Shown in pieces: positions 1 to 7,956 of a stretch of DNA of 64,000 nucleotides. Positions within the stretch are counted from its first letter, which is position 1. Each line of letters begins with the position of its first letter. The translations under genes and the position numbers were made by a program. The notes below the pieces were generated by a model. It was not told where the DNA came from, made no database searches, and saw only the letters and a list, made by a program, of their open reading frames with translations. Source of the stretch: Chryseobacterium sp. H1D6B (GTDB lineage: Bacteria; Bacteroidota; Bacteroidia; Flavobacteriales; Weeksellaceae); assembly GCF_029892445.1 (NCBI RefSeq), contig NZ_JARXVJ010000001.1:806001-870000 (forward strand), read 5' to 3'.

Positions 1-9
1 CCATGACCC

Positions 10-909
10 ATGAAAATCAACTTTTTTTCTAATGTATATATCTGGCTATTATTAATAGCGTTACCAGAAATGGTATTTTCACAATCGGCCGACTTTACCA
101 TTCAGGATGTAAAGTTTGAAAGTCAGGGTATCACGCTCGCAGGCTCCATTTTACAACCTAAAAAACCGTTTGTCGCAGTGGTCATTGTTCACGGATCTGA
201 TCCGGTAAAAAGGGAAATGGAATCCGCAAAACGTCTTGCCAAAGAAGGCATTGCTGTATTCACCTACGACAAACGCGGAGTTGGAGAATCTGGCGGAGTA
301 TATGCAGGCCCCTCTGTGGGCACCAATAATATAGACACTGCTAATCTAACTCTATTGGCTCAGGATGCCAATGCAGCTGTAAAAACGTTTCAGACCTATT
401 TGAAAGATAAAAAAATACCCATTGGATTAGTCGGATTCAGCCAGGCAGGATGGATCATCCCGATGGCGGCAAGCAAAAATCCGCAAATTAAATTTATGGT
501 TTTATTTAGCGGTCCTACCATTACCACGCTGGAACAACTTCGATTTCAGTTTTATACCAATGGAAACAATAGTTTTTGGGAAAATCATACAGAAGCAGAT
601 GCCATTGAACATACCAGAAATGATCCGGACAAATATCAATTTGCAGCCACTGACCCAAAAACCTATCTGAATATGCTTTCAATTCCCGGACTTTGGCTTT
701 TTGGTGAAAAAGATATACAGATTCCGGTAAAGTTATGTATAGAACAATTGAACACCCTTACAACACAAGGAAAACCTTTCGAATATGTTTCTTTTCCTAA
801 ACTGGGGCACAATACTTCTTCCAGCAATGATACAGCTCCTCTTGATACTGCTGTACACTGGATACAACAGAAAGCATTGAATAGTAAAAAATCTAAATTT
901 TCAAAATAA
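10..909 (+). CDS. Secreted alpha/beta hydrolase
   Basis: A 299-residue serine hydrolase of the alpha/beta fold, probably periplasmic or exported. Residues 1-24 form a signal peptide ending VFS-Q. The strand-turn HGSD at 61-64 fits the oxyanion region, and GFSQAG at 142-147 is the nucleophile elbow with Ser144. Asp235 in FGEKD and His267 in LGHN complete the probable triad. The family acts on esters or peptides, but the substrate cannot be read from sequence. The last 220 bp of this gene are repeated at 94% identity 1,780 bp downstream. The first 9 bp of the window give no usable upstream context. Confidence 0.85.
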   Translation: MKINFFSNVYIWLLLIALPEMVFSQSADFTIQDVKFESQGITLAGSILQPKKPFVAVVIVHGSDPVKREMESAKRLAKEGIAVFTYDKRGVGESGGVYAGPSVGTNNIDTANLTLLAQDANAAVKTFQTYLKDKKIPIGLVGFSQAGWIIPMAASKNPQIKFMVLFSGPTITTLEQLRFQFYTNGNNSFWENHTEADAIEHTRNDPDKYQFAATDPKTYLNMLSIPGLWLFGEKDIQIPVKLCIEQLNTLTTQGKPFEYVSFPKLGHNTSSSNDTAPLDTAVHWIQQKALNSKKSKFSK

Positions 910-957
910 AATCCAAAATATATTAACGCAATTGTACATATTGTATATTGCCATAAT

Positions 958-981
958 GTGTAAATTTAGATGTTAACTGTA
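958..981 (+). repeat. Cassette-boundary-like repeat, copy 1
   Basis: The 24 nt here match positions 1699-1722 at about 19 of 24 bases, with the shared core TAAATTTrGAyGTTArC. It lies 11 bp before the start codon of the first small gene. It could be a promoter (TAAATTTA resembles the Bacteroidota -7 box TAnnTTTG) or the right end of a gene cassette (GTTAAC/GTTAGC); the sequence alone does not decide. Confidence 0.4.
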
Positions 982-992
982 ATTTTATCATA

Positions 993-1658
993 ATGAAACG
1001 AATATTACAATTTATATTATTAATTAGCTCAATCAGTTTGTTTTCTCAAAATTTGGAGAAAAAAATATCAGATGAAATTTGTACCTGTTTAGGAAATTTA
1101 GAAAATTTAAAAGATTCTGAAAAAAAACAGCAAGAGTGTGCCCAAAAAAGTTTTGAAAACAATTATGCTGAGATCATTAAAAAATTTAATGACCCTCAGA
1201 ATACTCACACAAAAGACATTGAAGATTATTACATATCTATTGAAGCCCTTTTGCTAAATAATTGTAAAAGCTTTTTAGAATATAGAAAAAAAGAATTTGT
1301 CCGCGAAAAGCAAGAAAGCATCTCTAATTGTGACGATATTAAAACAGGAGTCTACTATTATGAAACGTTGCAAAAAAAAGAAAAATCGTACCTAACATTT
1401 ACAAAAAATGAAGTTATCGAAACAAGAAAAAACAATGTTTATTCAATTAATAAAATTGAATGGACTGATAAGTGTACATACAAATTAAATTTACTGGAAA
1501 CTAATAGTAATTACGATGAAACCTATCTCAAAAATAAATCACTAGTTTTCAGAGTAATTGAAAATTCCCCAACATACTTTGTTGTACAAACTGAATATTT
1601 TGAAAATGGAGGTTTAAATAATGTGAAAATTTTTAAACTTCCCTTTATCAATGAATAA
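993..1658 (+). CDS. Secreted protein of unknown function
   Basis: A 221-residue protein I do not recognise. Residues 1-19 form a signal peptide (MKRILQFILLISSISLFSQ), so it should be exported. The mature N-terminus has a Cys-x-Cys (ICTCLGN) and a third Cys in QQECAQ, giving a small cysteine-bearing helical segment followed by a charged, lysine-rich body. Base composition is very AT-rich, like the next two genes. It is preceded at 958-981 by a 24-nt sequence closely similar to the one before the following gene, which suggests both arrived as cassette-like units. No catalytic motif is visible. Confidence 0.7.
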   Translation: MKRILQFILLISSISLFSQNLEKKISDEICTCLGNLENLKDSEKKQQECAQKSFENNYAEIIKKFNDPQNTHTKDIEDYYISIEALLLNNCKSFLEYRKKEFVREKQESISNCDDIKTGVYYYETLQKKEKSYLTFTKNEVIETRKNNVYSINKIEWTDKCTYKLNLLETNSNYDETYLKNKSLVFRVIENSPTYFVVQTEYFENGGLNNVKIFKLPFINE

Positions 1659-1698
1659 AAAAACCAAAACAACATTAGCTCAATTATATATTGACGCA

Positions 1699-1722
1699 AT
1701 GCGTAAATTTGGACGTTAGCAC
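1699..1722 (+). repeat. Cassette-boundary-like repeat, copy 2
   Basis: Second copy of the repeat described at 958-981, containing TAAATTTG (an exact Bacteroidota -7 box) followed by GACGTTAGC, an attC-like core. It precedes the DUF1877 gene by about 55 bp. The preceding stretch CCAAAACAACATTAGC (1664-1680) recurs in diverged form at about 2887-2902, ahead of the PIN-like gene. Confidence 0.4.
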
Positions 1723-1776
1723 CAACCTTAAAACAAAAGTCCACGAACAAATCAAATAACAAAAAAATTTTGAATT

Positions 1777-2271
1777 ATGAGTATGATAGGAAATTTACTT
1801 CGAGTTACAAAATCTGAACTTGAAGATTATTTAAAAGACAGTTCATTATTGGAAAACAAAATTTATGACGATGAAACTGAAAACGAAAATTTAGTTGACA
1901 TTGATAAATCGTGGGATGGAATTATATTTTTATTAACTGGACAAAGTTTTGCAACTGCGGATAATAATCTAGTAAGAGTTTTATTTAGTGGACAACTTAT
2001 TGACGAAGAACAAGAGTTAGGTTATGGTCCAGCTCACTATTTAACGCCGGAACAAGTTGCTGAATTAAATAATGAAATTTCAACCATTACAATTGCTGAT
2101 CTAAAACAAAAATTCAATCCTGAAAAAATGAGTGAATTAGAGGTTTATCCAACAATTTGGGACGAAGGAGATGATGCGTTTGACTATGTTGCTGACGGCT
2201 TTTCAACTTTACAAAATGTTTTTGCAGACGCAACAAAAAACGGAGAAGCAATAATTACGTTTTTAAACTAA
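1777..2271 (+). CDS. DUF1877 family protein (YfbM-like)
   Basis: A 164-residue cytoplasmic protein. The opening MSMIGNLLRVT, the segment DIDKSWDGIIFLLTG and the later GYGPAHYLTPEQV match the DUF1877 family, whose E. coli member is YfbM. The family has known structures but no established biochemical role, and it is common in mobile or accessory gene sets. The gene is AT-rich and isolated. It lies between a repeated upstream sequence (1699-1722) and an attC-like left arm (2292-2330), so it looks like the payload of a cassette. Confidence 0.85.
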   Translation: MSMIGNLLRVTKSELEDYLKDSSLLENKIYDDETENENLVDIDKSWDGIIFLLTGQSFATADNNLVRVLFSGQLIDEEQELGYGPAHYLTPEQVAELNNEISTITIADLKQKFNPEKMSELEVYPTIWDEGDDAFDYVADGFSTLQNVFADATKNGEAIITFLN

Positions 2272-2291
2272 CAAAATAGGAAAACACTGCC

Positions 2292-2330
2292 TGTAACAAG
2301 GGTTTTGCAATAGTAGGGGTAAACTGCAAA
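2292..2330 (+). repeat. attC-like left arm, apparently truncated
   Basis: The run TAACAAGGGTTTTGCAA followed by a G-rich stretch matches the left arm of the element at 4789-4895 (TAACAGGGGTTTTGCAA). It begins about 20 bp after the DUF1877 stop codon. No good matching right arm follows, so this copy looks incomplete. Inference: remains of a cassette recombination site. Confidence 0.4.
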
Positions 2331-2383
2331 GTTCAACGGCAGTTTTCTTCGATTAAACTTTTGTACAAAAAAAAGTTGTGCTT

Positions 2384-2470
2384 CCCTCGCTACCGCACGA
2401 TTGTATCGTTATTAGAATGTTTAATTTATAATACTTAAACCACACGAAAGGATTCGTGCGGTAGCGGGGG
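2384..2470. repeat. Inverted repeat, 17-bp arms
   Basis: CCCTCGCTACCGCACGA at 2384-2400 pairs with TCGTGCGGTAGCGGGGG at 2454-2470 with a single mismatch, around a 53-nt AT-rich loop. The arms are GC-rich against the surrounding sequence. It ends exactly where the duplicated hydrolase tail begins, so it may mark the recombination junction. It resembles REP- or MITE-like palindromes. No T-run follows, so a terminator is unlikely. Confidence 0.6.
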
Positions 2471-2689
2471 CTTTGCCTTTTTGGTGAAAAAGACATACAG
2501 ATTCCGGTAAAGTTGTGTATAGAACAATTGAACACCCTTATAACACAGGGAAAACCTTTCGAATATACTTCTTTCCCTAAACTGGGGCACAATACTTCTT
2601 CCAGCAATGATACAGCTCCTCTTGATACTGCTGTACGATGGATACAACAGAAAGTATTGAATAATAAAAAATCTAAATCTTCAAAATAA
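2471..2689 (+). pseudogene. Duplicated 3' end of the alpha/beta hydrolase gene
   Basis: This stretch aligns without gaps to 691-909, with 13 differences over 220 bp (my count, about 94% identity). It keeps the reading frame open from FGEKD to the stop, including the Asp and His of the triad, but lacks the first three quarters of the gene and any start. It is a gene remnant. The differences are spread out, so it probably derives from a diverged paralogue or allele and not from a very recent copy. The following stretch to 2946 shows no further gene. Confidence 0.8.
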
Positions 2690-2946
2690 AGCATCTGTTT
2701 GCATGATTAAGGCAGATCACTGAAATGGAATGCTAGGAATGATATAACAGTGTGTCGCTGAGACAATTTAATATAATAACCGTTCTACTTTTTGTAAGGC
2801 GATTTTTTGTTTGTTTTATGGTTTTCCGTAAGGAAATAATATATTATTATTTTATATTTGATGACTAATAAATAGATAACTAAAGCCAAAACAACATTTG
2901 CGTAATTCATATATTCTAGCCAATTTTAATAAGACCACAATCAAAA

Positions 2947-4818
2947 ATGAAATTTCCATTAGCAAAAATTGATAAAACAGAATACCTAGAAAAAGTTTCT
3001 ACTCTAATTGAGGACGAAGAATGTCAAATTTTTATTGATACTAATATTTTGGGATTATTCTTCAGAATCTATTCGTCTGCAAGAAAAGAGTTTTTTGATT
3101 GGATAATTCCCCTTATTGAAAAAAAGAGAGTAAATACGCCACTTTGGGCTGTTAATGAATATTCAAATAGGTTTATTAGAAACCAAATAGATGATTACTT
3201 TAGTCCTTTAAAGAAAGTAAATACTACTAAAAAGGAATTCAAAGAAATTAGTTCATTTCTTAAAATGAACATTGATACCAATAGTCTAAAAGGAACAAAG
3301 TACGCTACAGTTGAGGATTATTTAACAGACTTGAAAGACATTGAAGATAAATTAAATAAAATTGCAGTAACTGCAAAGTCTAAAGATGAAACATATAAAA
3401 ACAATATTCATTCAGAAATACAAAATATTTTTGAAAAGACAATAATTCAAAGTGATTTAACAAGTATTCTAAACATCATATCCGCTAATGGTCAAGTTAG
3501 ATATGACCATAAATTACCCCCAGGTTTTGAAGATGATAAGAAGGAATTAAACCTTTTTGGCGACTTAATTATTTGGCTAGAAATATTAGAATTTTGTAAG
3601 ATTTCAAACACAAAAAAAGCAATCCTTATTACTAATGACAATAAAAAAGATTGGGTTTATGCACCTAGCAAAATTAATGAAAATTCTAAATTATTACCTA
3701 ATAATCACCCCCAATTTAAAATAGTAGATCCAAGGTTAATTTATGAGTTTAAACAAAATACAAATTCGGAGGAATTCCATATAATTAACTTTGAGTCTTT
3801 AACTCAAATATTAATTAAAAAATCAAAAGGAGGTTTTATTGAACTTGCCAAAGCATTACAAATAGCCACATTGCAAGAGTCTGAAAAGACAGAAGATTCA
3901 GAATTTGAAAAATCAGTGGAATTAGATGAAGAAAGTTTACCTGGAGAAGTAACCATTACAGAGGAAGAACCGCAAAAGGTAGATGACGAAATTTATTCTG
4001 AATACGCTTTAGCTGATTCTGATTTTCCAACGGATGATTCTACAATTGCTTCTGAAACAATCGAAAACCTTAAAACATACAATTGGTACGTTCAAAATCC
4101 TGCTCTCGAAAAATTCTTGAACTTAGATCTGTCAAAAATTGAAGAGAATCAAAATATCAAAGACAAGTTGTTTGTAATTGGCAGAAATATTTATCAATCG
4201 GCTTGCGGTGGCTCAGCTACTGCAATAGATACGATTGAAAATCTCAGGAAAATATTTACAAAATACAAAGACTTTGTTATAAATCATCTTTACTCAGGGA
4301 TGCTTTATGAAATTTATTTTAATTCACACAATGAATTTAGAGAACAAGTATTTAAAGCTACTTTCATTAATGAAATATTTAGTCTACAAGACAACCAAAG
4401 ACTTTTGCCTTCTATTGAATTCATCAATAAGAAATTGGAACCTTTTAAAAACAAACTGATTGTTTTGCCTTCACAAAATCCAGTTTCAATTAACCTCAAA
4501 ATTGACTATGAAGAAAAAGAAGACATAAGCTTAAGCTTCCTTGGAATCACCAATAAATTCCATTCAATCAACAACATAACAATAAATAAACATTCACTAG
4601 TGACTGAAATAGATGAAGAAGAAATTGAAGGATATTACAATATTAATGGAAGTGAAGACGAGGTAATTGGACTTTTAAGTATAATATATTTAATACCAAC
4701 TAAACAAATCGAATTGACATTAAATCCTGAAAGTATTGACAAAATAAATTTAAAACTTGAAGAACCAAAAAAATTAAAAAAACTGTCTATAACAGGGGTT
4801 TTGCAAAATGGCGGGTGA
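2947..4818 (+). CDS. Large protein with N-terminal PIN-like nuclease domain
   Basis: A 623-residue protein. Residues about 25-240 look like a PIN-like domain (PIN_8/DUF4935 type): IFIDTNIL with Asp31 and Asn33, GDLIIWLEIL with Asp206, and ITNDNKKDW with Asp231 and Asp235. These acidic residues form the metal site of PIN nucleases, which usually cut RNA. The rest (about 300-623) is acidic and unrecognised. No antitoxin-like gene overlaps it. The gene is AT-rich, and its stop codon falls inside an attC-like element (4789-4895), so the last residues (TGVLQNGG) are encoded by the element. Defence or toxin function is only inference. Confidence 0.7.
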   Translation: MKFPLAKIDKTEYLEKVSTLIEDEECQIFIDTNILGLFFRIYSSARKEFFDWIIPLIEKKRVNTPLWAVNEYSNRFIRNQIDDYFSPLKKVNTTKKEFKEISSFLKMNIDTNSLKGTKYATVEDYLTDLKDIEDKLNKIAVTAKSKDETYKNNIHSEIQNIFEKTIIQSDLTSILNIISANGQVRYDHKLPPGFEDDKKELNLFGDLIIWLEILEFCKISNTKKAILITNDNKKDWVYAPSKINENSKLLPNNHPQFKIVDPRLIYEFKQNTNSEEFHIINFESLTQILIKKSKGGFIELAKALQIATLQESEKTEDSEFEKSVELDEESLPGEVTITEEEPQKVDDEIYSEYALADSDFPTDDSTIASETIENLKTYNWYVQNPALEKFLNLDLSKIEENQNIKDKLFVIGRNIYQSACGGSATAIDTIENLRKIFTKYKDFVINHLYSGMLYEIYFNSHNEFREQVFKATFINEIFSLQDNQRLLPSIEFINKKLEPFKNKLIVLPSQNPVSINLKIDYEEKEDISLSFLGITNKFHSINNITINKHSLVTEIDEEEIEGYYNINGSEDEVIGLLSIIYLIPTKQIELTLNPESIDKINLKLEEPKKLKKLSITGVLQNGG

Positions 4819-4895
4819 AGTGCTAAATTTAGGCATTGTACTTCTAATGAAGTTTAATACTAAAACTCGCTACTTTGTGAAGCCCATAACGTTAT
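4789..4895 (+). repeat. attC-like imperfect palindrome
   Basis: About 107 bp with imperfectly paired ends: ATAACAGGGGTTTTGCAAAA on the left and CTTTGTGAAGCCCATAACGTTAT on the right form a stem with bulges, and GCGGGT pairs approximately with ACTCGC. Length, imperfect symmetry and a terminal AACGTTAT fit the general form of integron attC sites. No integrase gene is in the window. The left arm matches 2292-2330. Confidence 0.45.
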
Positions 4896-4942
4896 TCTTT
4901 TACCTGAGTTAATAAAGACAAATCCCAACTTTCGTCAGGATT

Positions 4943-5170
4943 TTATTCATCTATTCTAAAATTAAACAATTCTTGAGGATGAACTTCTAAGCCTTTAGCT
5001 AGTTCTTGTATTGTTGACATTCTTAAATCTACTTCTCCTTTTTCAATTTTGCTAATATTACTATGATCTACATCACATTTTTGAGCTAACTCCCGATAGC
5101 TTAATCCCATCTTCTTTCTAAACTTTTCAACTCTTTTACCAAAAGCTATTCGAAACTCAATTTTATCCAT
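4943..5170 (-). CDS. XRE-family helix-turn-helix regulator
   Basis: A 75-residue DNA-binding protein. It is one HTH_3 domain: FGKRVEKFRKKMGLSYRELAQKC as helices 1-2, then VDHSNISKIEKGEVDLRMST with the recognition helix. I chose the ATG at 5170 (MDKIEFRIAFG) because it gives the usual domain edge; a start at 5242 would add 24 residues of non-domain sequence. Single-domain XRE proteins of this size often repress their own promoter. The DNA upstream carries CTACA/TGTAG motifs that could be its operator. Confidence 0.85.
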   Translation of the reverse strand: MDKIEFRIAFGKRVEKFRKKMGLSYRELAQKCDVDHSNISKIEKGEVDLRMSTIQELAKGLEVHPQELFNFRIDE

Positions 5171-5216
5171 TGCAATACCATTATCAGAGCAATTTGGAAA
5201 GTTTACAATAAAAAAA

Positions 5217-5285
5217 TGTAGTTGAATTAACCTACAACTCAAAAATTATATTATATTTGTACAATAAGCTACAATAAATGTAGCT
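5217..5285. promoter_or_regulatory. Possible XRE operator: four CTACA/TGTAG motifs
   Basis: TGTAG at 5217-5221 and CTACA at 5232-5236 form one inverted pair. CTACA at 5269-5273 and TGTAG at 5279-5283 form another inside the perfect palindrome AGCTACA-N5-TGTAGCT (5267-5285). They start 47 bp upstream of the regulator start codon. A plus-strand TATATTTG (5252-5259) lies between the pairs. Autoregulation is inferred from position and symmetry only. Confidence 0.4.
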
Positions 5286-5837
5286 TTGCGATACTTCAAA
5301 AAATATTAGAAGCTATTGCTTAGAAATCTCGATCTGAAAACTGGTAATTTAAAGCAACGAGACGATAAGCAGGAAGCTCACGACCTAGGCGTGGGCTCTC
5401 TTATCTGTTGCAGGGTATACCAGTACCTCAGATCGGATATTGTAGAGTCCCATGCCGTTTTTTATTTTATGCCGTTCTGCTTTTCTACAATCATCTTTTT
5501 CTAAGCCAGCTTTACCACATACAGTATGATGATCTGTTACAATGGGCGTACAATCCATTGCGGCTTTCGGGCTTTTATAAAAACACAAATTCTATCATAT
5601 TTTTTTGGTAAGAATATACAATGCTGCACCAGGCTGTATGGCCTGCTTACTGTCATTCAGAATGTAACGAAGTGAAATGAAGAATCTAATCTATCAACGA
5701 GATTCCTCCTTCGTCGGAATGACAGCAGGTATAAAATTGTATACCATACCCTTTATTTTTTGTCTTGTATGGGCAGGAAGTTCAGCATTGCGCGGACTTC
5801 CTCCTTTACAGACAGTAAAAAACATACACATACACGC
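5286..5837. other. Intergenic stretch with no convincing gene
   Basis: About 550 bp. Short open frames exist on both strands (for example 5385-5588 minus) but none has a recognisable domain, promoter or neighbour logic. The only structure I can support is the palindromic repeat at 5650-5725. The region may contain decayed sequence. Confidence 0.4.
5650..5725. repeat. Small palindromic intergenic repeat
   Basis: CTGTCATTC at 5650-5658 and GAATGACAG at 5717-5725 are exact inverted ends, and CCTGC/GCAGG extends the symmetry outward. Inside, GAAGAATC and GAGATTCCTCCTTC form an inner arm. The size (about 76 bp) and form fit a non-coding MITE-like or REP-like element. Confidence 0.55.
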
Positions 5838-6359
5838 ATGAAAAAAATTAAAACAGACTTTGAAACCCATCTTTGGGCAGACAGCAGAAAACGCTCCGGT
5901 CTCCAGCTGATGGAAACCTTTTTTCAGCTCAACGATCTGGACGCCTCTAAAACAACATTACACAGCATTATGAACCACGCGGTAAAAAGGAATAGCTCGA
6001 TCAAAGAAGATCCGTCCGTTCTTTTTCACTTTCGGCAGTCGATGCAGTCGTTTGTCCGTGCAGGCTATCTCATCACGCTGAAGGAAAAGAAATGGGCCGT
6101 TAATACTCAATTGGAAGATGTTTCTCCGTTGGTTCTTGGCTTACTTTCAGAGAAAGAATACCAAAAACCTCTGCTGGTCTTTAAAAAAGCATTCAGAGAA
6201 TACAGCATCAAGGAATTTGATTATTTCATGTCCGGGATGGTCTATTTCTCACTGGGAATCTATGACCATCTACCTGAAAGAAATATCGTGAATCCCTACA
6301 TTCATCTGATTAAAATGCTGGATGCAGCTCACCTTATTCTTGAAAGGAGAGGAAAATAA
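5838..6359 (+). CDS. Conserved-looking cytoplasmic protein, function unknown
   Basis: A 173-residue protein from the ATG at 5838 (MKKIKTDFETHLW). An upstream in-frame ATG at 5760 would add a poorly supported extension through the repeat-rich intergenic DNA. There is no signal peptide or membrane segment. The sequence is basic and predicted helical, with pairs of aromatic residues near the C-terminus (EFDYFMSGMVYFSLGIYDHL). I do not recognise the family. A 22-bp inverted repeat follows directly and probably terminates it. Confidence 0.65.
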   Translation: MKKIKTDFETHLWADSRKRSGLQLMETFFQLNDLDASKTTLHSIMNHAVKRNSSIKEDPSVLFHFRQSMQSFVRAGYLITLKEKKWAVNTQLEDVSPLVLGLLSEKEYQKPLLVFKKAFREYSIKEFDYFMSGMVYFSLGIYDHLPERNIVNPYIHLIKMLDAAHLILERRGK

Positions 6360-6370
6360 AAGATAACCCA

Positions 6371-6435
6371 GCGCTGCAACGTCTCCCGGCTTTACGTTAA
6401 ATAAATAAATCCGAAGCCTGGAGACGTTGGAGCGC
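6371..6435 (+). terminator. Long hairpin, probable terminator and dispersed repeat
   Basis: GCGCTGCAACGTCTCCCGGCTT at 6371-6392 pairs with 6414-6435 with two mismatches, around an AT-rich 21-nt loop, and a T-run follows at about 6439-6444. The left arm and loop are closely similar to 7832-7868, so the hairpin may belong to a dispersed repeat family used as a terminator. Confidence 0.6.
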
Positions 6436-6609
6436 AAAGTTTTTTACAAAAAACATCTTATGTTTGGAGCTTTGAAAAGCCAACCAAAAAAATTCACTTC
6501 CACTTTTTTCCTATATTTGAACTTCGATGCTCTATTAATATTCGGTGCTAAAAGAATCCCGGATTTTTAACAGAAAATCAAGGAAACCCCACACTAAATC
6601 GTAACACCA

Positions 6610-7785
6610 TTGAAAACAAAATTAATACTCCTTTCATTGTTGAGCTCATGGCTAGCCCATGCACAAACACTCCAATTTAAAAATCTCGCCAATATGTCCG
6701 TAGGCAGAGGTGCCACAGCCAGTGTAATCGTGAATGATAATATATACGTGAGCAATGGATATCAGGAAAAAGCAAGTGATGCAAAGTATATTGAGAAATA
6801 TAGTATTACCGATAACCGTTGGAGTGTTCTCAATTCTACTCTGCTTCCCAAAAGATTTGCTAATTCCGAAACTTACAATAATAAAATTTACATTTTTAAC
6901 GGCTGGGGAAACAGCCATCTTGAAATTGCAGACCTTGCAACCAATACAGTAACGAAGGGCGCTGTGAATCATTCCTACACAGGAAATTCAGGTTCTGCAA
7001 TCTATAATGGCAAAATATATGTATTTGGCGGCAGCGGACTCAATGGAGCTGCAAAAACTACATTTTCTAATAAATTCCAGTATTATGATATTGCTTCCAA
7101 TACATGGAACCCATTACCCAATATGCCTACAGCCAGAGAAGCAAAGGGCAAAATTGTTAATGATAAGCTGTATGTAATTGGTGGCTTTAACGGAACCCCA
7201 TCTCGTCTGGTTAATGTTTATGACCTCAAAACTAATCTTTGGGTTGATCAGTATACAATGCCGGTTGGTATATCCGGACACGCGTTGGCGGTATCTGATA
7301 ATAAAATTTTTATTGTAGGTGGTTTTAACAATCAATCTTTTCTGGCCTATTTTGATACGACAACTAATAAATTACATCAGCTATCATCCAATATGATTCC
7401 CAGAAGACACGCTGCAGCAGAAGTACATAACAATAAATTATATATCATCGGCGGAAGTACAACGGCTCTCACCAGCTCAGCTATTAAAAGCATACAGGTG
7501 GCAGATATTGACGAAAGTTCACTCTCTTCAAATACAATCAATGAAGATCAAGTGATTAAAACAAAGGTCTATACCAACGCATCAAGAGACGGTTTTGTCA
7601 TCAGTAATAAAAATAACAGCAATCAATTTGAATATACCGTTTTCACAACAGATAGAAAACAAATCGCCAAGGGCTTTGCCTATTATAATAAAAATATAGA
7701 TTTATCAAAGGTACAAAAGGGAACTTATATTTTTAGTTATAAAAATGAGAAAGGAATTTTAGAAAGTATTAAAATTGTGAGATAA
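6610..7785 (+). CDS. Secreted Kelch-repeat protein with T9SS-like C-terminus
   Basis: A 391-residue protein. The TTG start at 6610 is favoured because it gives a clean signal peptide (MKTKLILLSLLSSWLAHAQ); the next ATG would remove it. Residues about 25-300 contain repeated Kelch blades, each with a Gly-Gly turn after hydrophobic residues (YVFGGS, YVIGGF, FIVGGF, YIIGGS) and a following LP.MP or MIPRR segment, so it should fold as a beta-propeller. Residues about 310-391 form an Ig-like tail resembling T9SS sorting domains, though the usual YPNP motif is missing. Probably surface-located; ligand unknown. Confidence 0.85.
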   Translation: MKTKLILLSLLSSWLAHAQTLQFKNLANMSVGRGATASVIVNDNIYVSNGYQEKASDAKYIEKYSITDNRWSVLNSTLLPKRFANSETYNNKIYIFNGWGNSHLEIADLATNTVTKGAVNHSYTGNSGSAIYNGKIYVFGGSGLNGAAKTTFSNKFQYYDIASNTWNPLPNMPTAREAKGKIVNDKLYVIGGFNGTPSRLVNVYDLKTNLWVDQYTMPVGISGHALAVSDNKIFIVGGFNNQSFLAYFDTTTNKLHQLSSNMIPRRHAAAEVHNNKLYIIGGSTTALTSSAIKSIQVADIDESSLSSNTINEDQVIKTKVYTNASRDGFVISNKNNSNQFEYTVFTTDRKQIAKGFAYYNKNIDLSKVQKGTYIFSYKNEKGILESIKIVR

Positions 7786-7831
7786 TAAGCTTCCTAACAT
7801 GCATATCAATTCCCTGATCCTTTTTCCCGCT

Positions 7832-7868
7832 CCGCAAAGTCTCCCGACTCTACACAATAAAATAAATT
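7832..7868 (+). repeat. Partial copy of the 6371-6435 repeat
   Basis: CCGCAAAGTCTCCCGACTCTACACAATAAAATAAATT resembles the left arm and loop of the 6371 hairpin (CTGCAACGTCTCCCGGCTTTACG followed by AT-rich loop). The right arm is degenerate. It lies just after the Kelch gene. The remaining intergenic DNA to 7950 shows nothing else. Confidence 0.4.
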
Positions 7869-7956
7869 AACCATTTCTAGAAACCATACCGAAGTCTCCT
7901 TTTCTGACAGCTAATTCAGAACCATCTTATTTTCACAAAACCTTTTCTGGCTTTTC

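Noticed and set aside
2353..2694. 113-codon minus-strand frame over the inverted repeat and the hydrolase remnant
   Set aside because: It is antisense to a clear coding remnant with 94% identity to the intact gene, so the plus strand is the real one.
5385..5588. Open minus-strand frame with several Cys and His
   Set aside because: No start context, promoter or family match, and it overlaps other meaningless frames. It could be a remnant, but I cannot support a gene.
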